NCBI GenBank assembly: GCA_025350405.1
Contig: JANXXX010000083.1
Coordinates: 1-53,857 of the forward strand
Direction of reading: 5' to 3'
Origin: Gallionella sp.
GTDB lineage: Bacteria; Pseudomonadota; Gammaproteobacteria; Burkholderiales; Gallionellaceae
DNA: 53,857 bases
Part shown: positions 51,601-53,857 of the stretch, in pieces
Layout of the letters: every line of letters begins with the position of its first letter
Position numbering within the stretch: the stretch's first letter is position 1
Made by a program: the position numbers and the translations under genes
Notes under the pieces: generated by a model
Databases searched by the model: none
Told to the model about the DNA's origin: nothing
Seen by the model: the letters and a program-made list of their open reading frames with translations, nothing else

Positions 51601-51815
51601 AATGGCAAGCCATCGTCAGTTCCACCGTGCGGCGCTTCCGCCCTATCATGCTGACTGCCGCCGCATCCATACTCGCGATGATCCCGCTCACCCGCCAGGT
51701 GTTCTGGGGGCCGATGGCGGTGTCCATCATGGGCGGACTGGTCGTCGCCACCTTGTTGACGTGCCTGTTCCTGCCCGCGCTGTATGCGGCGTGGTTCCGG
51801 GTGAAAGAGGATTGA
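48645..51815 (+). CDS. RND efflux pump (HAE/AcrB-like) with a Cys-rich insertion
   Basis: A 1056-residue RND pump. The N-terminus (SAWSLAHQQMVLFLIIVLM), porter domains and helix 4 LGALVIALGLLVDDAIIAAE, with the paired Asp proton relay, fit the HAE branch that exports organic compounds. At about residues 763-801 it carries an in-frame insertion of roughly 30 extra residues with four cysteines (GGGSCDTL, ADC, GSGC, SQSC), between VVWRG and DARSLDHLPDLDIPL, where related pumps have a short loop. The insertion DNA is rich in inverted repeats. ATG 48645 is preferred; ATG 48621 would lie inside the repeat. Confidence 0.88.
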   Translation: MKGPNLSAWSLAHQQMVLFLIIVLMAAGVISYINLGRAEDPDFTFKVMVVRTLWPGATAQEVERELTERIEKKLQETPWVDVLRSASKPGESLVFVILKDYTPKPEVPEAWRQVRKKLDDIHHTLPSGVQGPFPNDEFGDVQINIFALTGDGFDLSALRRYADRIALDLKRVPDVKRVELIGVQDEKIYIDVSPNRLASLGITPQQVAEALQKQNAVSPAGLIETDSDRIRLRVSGGFDSVDRVRNADLIVNGQHFRLGDIAKVSRGLVEPPSPRMHVGGVPAIGIGVVMDKGGNVIDLGENLQQAMKKISAELPAGVEMHVVANQPDVVKGSITLFEHSLTEAVLIVLAVSFLSLGWRTGTVVALSIPLVLAITFFMMKIFGIDLQRISLGALVIALGLLVDDAIIAAEMMVVKMEQGWDKFKAATFAYTSTAFPMLTGTLITAAAFTPVGFSKSAASEYTISIFQVVTIALLVSWIVAVVFTPYLGYRLLDQKKLIAQAQRHGADIYGTPFYRRLRAVVEWCLRNRWKVILATVLIFVLSIVAFGKGVQKQFFPAASRLEVMVDVWLPQGASLKATEHEVKRIEQLLQDDPGIAYSSSYIGNGAPRFFLSLDQQLFADNFAQFIIVSKGLVEREDIKRRLEAKFTAPDGGYSHLRVRVVRLENGPPIGYPVQFRVMGEDLTRLREISEQVAALMRGNEHLQNVNFDWNEKIKSVRVEVNQDRARQLGTSSLEIAQALQGWLNGVALTQYRDGDQLIDVVWRGGGSCDTLLAKPADCGSGCQSAPTVSGEKSQSCRGGFGDARSLDHLPDLDIPLAGGRHVPLAQLAKLVPALEEGLIWRRNRLPTMTVRADMADATQPATVSTQLNAQLDELRTKLPASYHIEMGGSIEESAKGQTAIMKVMPLMLIGVITLLMMQLQSISRTVIVFLTAPLGLIGVTMALLVFQVPFGFVANLGFIALAGMIMRNAVILVDQIRQDEEDGKTQWQAIVSSTVRRFRPIMLTAAASILAMIPLTRQVFWGPMAVSIMGGLVVATLLTCLFLPALYAAWFRVKED
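50958..51043. repeat. Inverted-repeat-rich insertion inside the RND pump gene
   Basis: CTGGC-GAA-GCCAG (50958-50970) and AATCCGCCCC (50992-51001) with GGGGCGGATT (51034-51043) are perfect inverted pairs inside the in-frame insertion of the pump gene. The stretch is not needed by the fold of related pumps, so it looks like a palindromic element that inserted without breaking the frame. Confidence 0.6.
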
Positions 51816-51910
51816 GACGAGGGACAGTCGCGTGACGAAAAAAACTGTGGCCTGAGCTGACTTCTGGCAGGGCGCTATTCATTCCCTTTTATTATGGCCG
51901 GTTTCTGCAC

Positions 51911-52975
51911 ATGAATAAAATCAAAGTACTGATCGTGGACGATTCCGTCGTGGTGCGCAAAGTATTGCAAGGCGTACTCGAAAGTGACCCGTCGATTCAG
52001 GTGATAGGCACAGCACTTGATCCCATTTATGCGATGAAACACATGAATCGTGAGTGGCCGGATGTCATCGTGCTGGATATCGAGATGCCGCGCATGGACG
52101 GCATCACCTTCCTGAAGCAGATCATGGCAGAACATCCGACCCCGGTGGTGATCTGCTCGAGTTTTACCGAACGCGTTACAGCCGCCACCCTTCAGGCCTT
52201 GGATGCCGGCGCCGTGACTGTGATAGCCAAGCCGAAGACCGGCCTGATGAAATTTCTCAGCGACGCCGCACCCGATCTGATCATGGCGGTCAAGGAGGCA
52301 TCGCAAGCCAGGGTTGGCCGCTTCAGGCAACTGCCGGTGATGCTGCCCAAAGTGAAACCCAAGCTGCCCGATGCCAGGACACCCACAGACAGGGCGCATG
52401 CGGTGGCGGGGGCTGCCGAGCGCATCGTCGCCATCGGCACCTCCGCCGGGGGAACCCAGGCGCTCGAAGTAGTGCTCACTGCCCTGCCGCAGTTCTGCCC
52501 CGGCATCGTTGTCGTGCAGCACATGCCGGAACAATTTACCGCAGCCTTTGCAGCACGCATAAACACCTTGTGCGAAATCGAGGTCAGGGAGGCGCAGAAC
52601 AATGACAGGGTGATGCCTGGGTTGGCCCTGATCGCACCCGGTGGCAAGCACATGCAGCTCAAGCGCAGCGGCGCTTATTACCAGGTCGAAATTAAGGACG
52701 GCCCGCGTGTCAACCACCATCGCCCTTCGGTGGACGTGCTGTTCAGCTCGATGGCGACAATAGCCGGAAAGAGCGCTATCGGCATCATCATGACCGGCAT
52801 GGGTGACGATGGTGCCAGAGGATTGAAAGAGATGCATGATGCCGGTGCACAGACTGTCGCCCAGGATGAGGAGACCTGTTTGGTGTTCGGCATGCCCAGG
52901 GAGGCAATCAAGCTGGGCGGGGTCGACCGGGTGATGGGGTTGTCGGACATAGCCAAGGCGATAGTGACGGGATAA
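51911..52975 (+). CDS. cheB: Chemotaxis protein-glutamate methylesterase CheB
   Basis: A 354-residue CheB. The receiver domain has the acidic pocket VDDS (residues 9-12) and phosphoacceptor Asp56 in [13 protein letters not shown]. The methylesterase domain carries Ser178 in IGTSAGG, His204 in VQHMPEQF and the Asp pair of [11 protein letters not shown] (near 300). It removes methyl groups from chemoreceptors and deamidates glutamines. No other che gene is in the window, so its partners (cheR, cheA) are elsewhere or just outside. The receiver and catalytic domains are intact, with a linker of about 40 residues. Confidence 0.94.
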   Translation: MNKIKVLIVDDSVVVRKVLQGVLESDPSIQVIGTALDPIYAMKHMNREWPDVIVLDIEMPRMDGITFLKQIMAEHPTPVVICSSFTERVTAATLQALDAGAVTVIAKPKTGLMKFLSDAAPDLIMAVKEASQARVGRFRQLPVMLPKVKPKLPDARTPTDRAHAVAGAAERIVAIGTSAGGTQALEVVLTALPQFCPGIVVVQHMPEQFTAAFAARINTLCEIEVREAQNNDRVMPGLALIAPGGKHMQLKRSGAYYQVEIKDGPRVNHHRPSVDVLFSSMATIAGKSAIGIIMTGMGDDGARGLKEMHDAGAQTVAQDEETCLVFGMPREAIKLGGVDRVMGLSDIAKAIVTG

Positions 52976-53123
52976 TCCGCACAACCAGACTATCCTTTAT
53001 ACCTTTCTGAACAACGGACACTTCCGGTGATAATTCGTGGCGAAGATTTGTTTTGTTTCGAAAATAAAATCGGGAGCACGTTACTGCGTAGGGGTTGTCG
53101 CAATCAGGCAGGCAACTGGAGTG

Positions 53124-53148
53124 TGGGGATGGAGCCCCATCTTTTCAT
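53124..53148 (+). terminator. Possible terminator downstream of cheB
   Basis: TGGGG (53124-53128) and CCCCA (53135-53139) form a short hairpin followed by TCTTTTC. The stem is only 5-6 bp and the T tract is broken, so this is a weak candidate about 150 bases after the cheB stop. Confidence 0.35.
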
Positions 53149-53237
53149 CAACCGGGGGTAGCCCACTTTGTCACCGCTCATCCCCGCAAAGATCGGCTGG
53201 CTGATAATAACTTACCCCGATCCCTTGCCGTTTATTG

Positions 53238-53600
53238 TTAACCGAGGGAAGCTTGATAAGCTTTATTGTTGCCTGTTATTTTGCCAAATTCATCTATAAG
53301 ACGGCAAGCAAGCGTTCGCCGCATCCACAATTCACCTTGCTGAACAGCCTCGACAACTTGATTGAGTAATTCGGGCTTTATATCGTTTGCGCAACAGCCC
53401 CGCACACCCAATTTAAACAGCTCCCATTCAACATTCTCTGAAATGGCACCACTCAAAATAATAATTTTGGTCTCGGCGCTCAATTTTTTCAAACTGTCCG
53501 AGCTTTTCAAACCGTTCGATCCGTTTAACCCAAGCAAATCGAAGTCAAGCAGGAGAGCTTGCGGTTTGATGCGCACAACGTCATCCCTGAGTGTGTCCAA
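53238..53600 (-). pseudogene. Truncated receiver-domain protein (NarL/FixJ-like fragment)
   Basis: A 120-residue frame with only the later part of a response-regulator receiver domain. PQALLLDFDLLGLNG (with the phosphoacceptor-like Asp) and KIIILSGAISENVEWELFKL, then GVRGCCANDIKPELLNQVVEA, match beta3 onward of a NarL-type receiver. The first strand with the acidic Asp pair is missing, and no helix-turn-helix follows after LACRLIDEFGKI. Upstream, the same frame meets a TAA stop, while a shifted frame reads MMHNLLPAPTKRDSLPGSKG, suggesting a frameshift near 53640-53650. I judge it a degraded gene; a free-standing truncated protein from TTG 53600 is the alternative. Confidence 0.6.
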
Positions 53601-53730
53601 TTGGTCAGCGGTTGAAGTTGTGCTGACAAAACCGTTTAGCCCTTACTTCCAGGAAGCGAGTCTCTCTTTGTCGGAGCTGGTAACAAATTATGCATCATGT
53701 TTTATTGGGCTCTAATCCTGAGGTCTCCCC

Positions 53731-53857
53731 TCAAAGTTGCAGCGCAGGATGATCATAACGCAACCGTTCAAGGGCTGCACCAAGCTCGCGCGGCGGGAAT
53801 GCTGCCATCCCATGTTGTACAAGTTGCAGCGCCAGGGTAATCACCGAGAGCACCGGG
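53731..53857 (-). CDS. C-terminal 41 residues of an unknown gene (cut by window edge)
   Basis: Reading the minus strand from the right edge gives PVLSVITLALQLVQHGMAAF followed by PPRELGAALERLRYDHPALQ-L and a stop at 53731-53733. The amphipathic, codon-regular sequence looks like real protein, but the family cannot be named from the visible end. Its start lies beyond the window. Confidence 0.5.
   Translation of the reverse strand, partial: PVLSVITLALQLVQHGMAAFPPRELGAALERLRYDHPALQL

Noticed and set aside
53100-53200. Possible riboswitch-like structure downstream of cheB
   Set aside because: The GGGG/CCCC hairpin and AACCGGGGG segment do not match the consensus of the c-di-GMP, cobalamin or other riboswitch classes I know.
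1-53857. CRISPR array or tRNA/rRNA genes
   Set aside because: No regularly spaced identical repeats with unique spacers and no cloverleaf-like sequences were found; the repeats seen are palindromic intergenic elements.

Overview
The window looks like a chromosomal segment of a freshwater betaproteobacterium. Gene families and order (argD-argF-argG, a tauE-cysI-DUF934-cysH-cysD-cysN sulfate-assimilation run opposite cysB, hrcA-hemH, orn opposite an M48 protease and rsgA) fit the Nitrosomonadales/Gallionellaceae group. Many c-type cytochromes and heavy-metal efflux genes fit an iron- or sulfur-metabolising member. The genus is an inference; no rRNA, tRNA or other marker gene is present. Most of the window is ordinary core genome, with accessory patches marked by repeats.

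Layout. 1-3299 (minus): arginine biosynthesis (argD, argF, a DUF2283 gene, the start of argG), then rpsT. 3631-5607 (minus): a GH26-like lipoprotein and a BcsS-like outer-membrane protein set between rpsT and murJ. 6188-8618 (plus): murJ and a secreted trypsin-like protease. 8640-16086: cysB, divergent from a sulfite exporter, a small unknown gene, cysI, DUF934, cysH, cysD and cysN. 16227-21677: HDOD protein, CobD/CbiB-family protein, a Pro/Ala-rich lipoprotein on the minus strand, SrkA-like kinase, DUF1415 and a secreted unknown protein. 21725-24677 (minus): M48 protease, cytochrome c, pterin dehydratase and rsgA, divergent from orn. 26086-32475 (minus): Hsp20, a beta-barrel protein, murI, a Lon-like protease, a membrane protein and a PaiB-like protein. 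32492-34201: a repeat-dense island in which two inverted copies of a repeat of about 270-300 bp flank an ATPase-like gene that has lost its P-loop region. 34202-36349 (minus): hemH and hrcA. 36505-39737 (plus): an SHP / diheme cytochrome c / cytochrome b561 cluster, extended by a His-containing membrane protein and a second diheme cytochrome. 39893-47179 (plus): a metal-efflux operon (His/Asp-rich periplasmic protein, adaptor, HME-RND pump, DUF3240, outer-membrane channel, DMT transporter with a His-rich tail). 47353-51815 (plus): a second RND adaptor and pump. 51911-53857: cheB, a truncated receiver-domain gene and the 3' end of an unknown gene.

How the genes work together. The sulfur block would carry sulfate from APS formation (CysDN) through reduction to sulfite (CysH) and sulfide (CysI), with TauE able to export surplus sulfite and CysB as likely regulator. 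The metal-efflux genes overlap or nearly touch, and the His-rich proteins at both ends suggest metal capture before or during export. A strong hairpin followed by six T's between the first gene and the adaptor may make expression conditional. The cytochrome cluster looks like a periplasmic electron-transfer chain fed by membrane b-type cytochromes.

The most unusual items are the inverted-repeat cassette with the P-loop-less ATPase, a three-copy dispersed family of CACAGAG-rich palindromic elements, a two-copy hairpin element, a four-Cys in-frame insertion in the second RND pump, and a small membrane protein with a histidine near the start of each predicted helix. I found no CRISPR array, tRNA, rRNA, transposase or phage gene.
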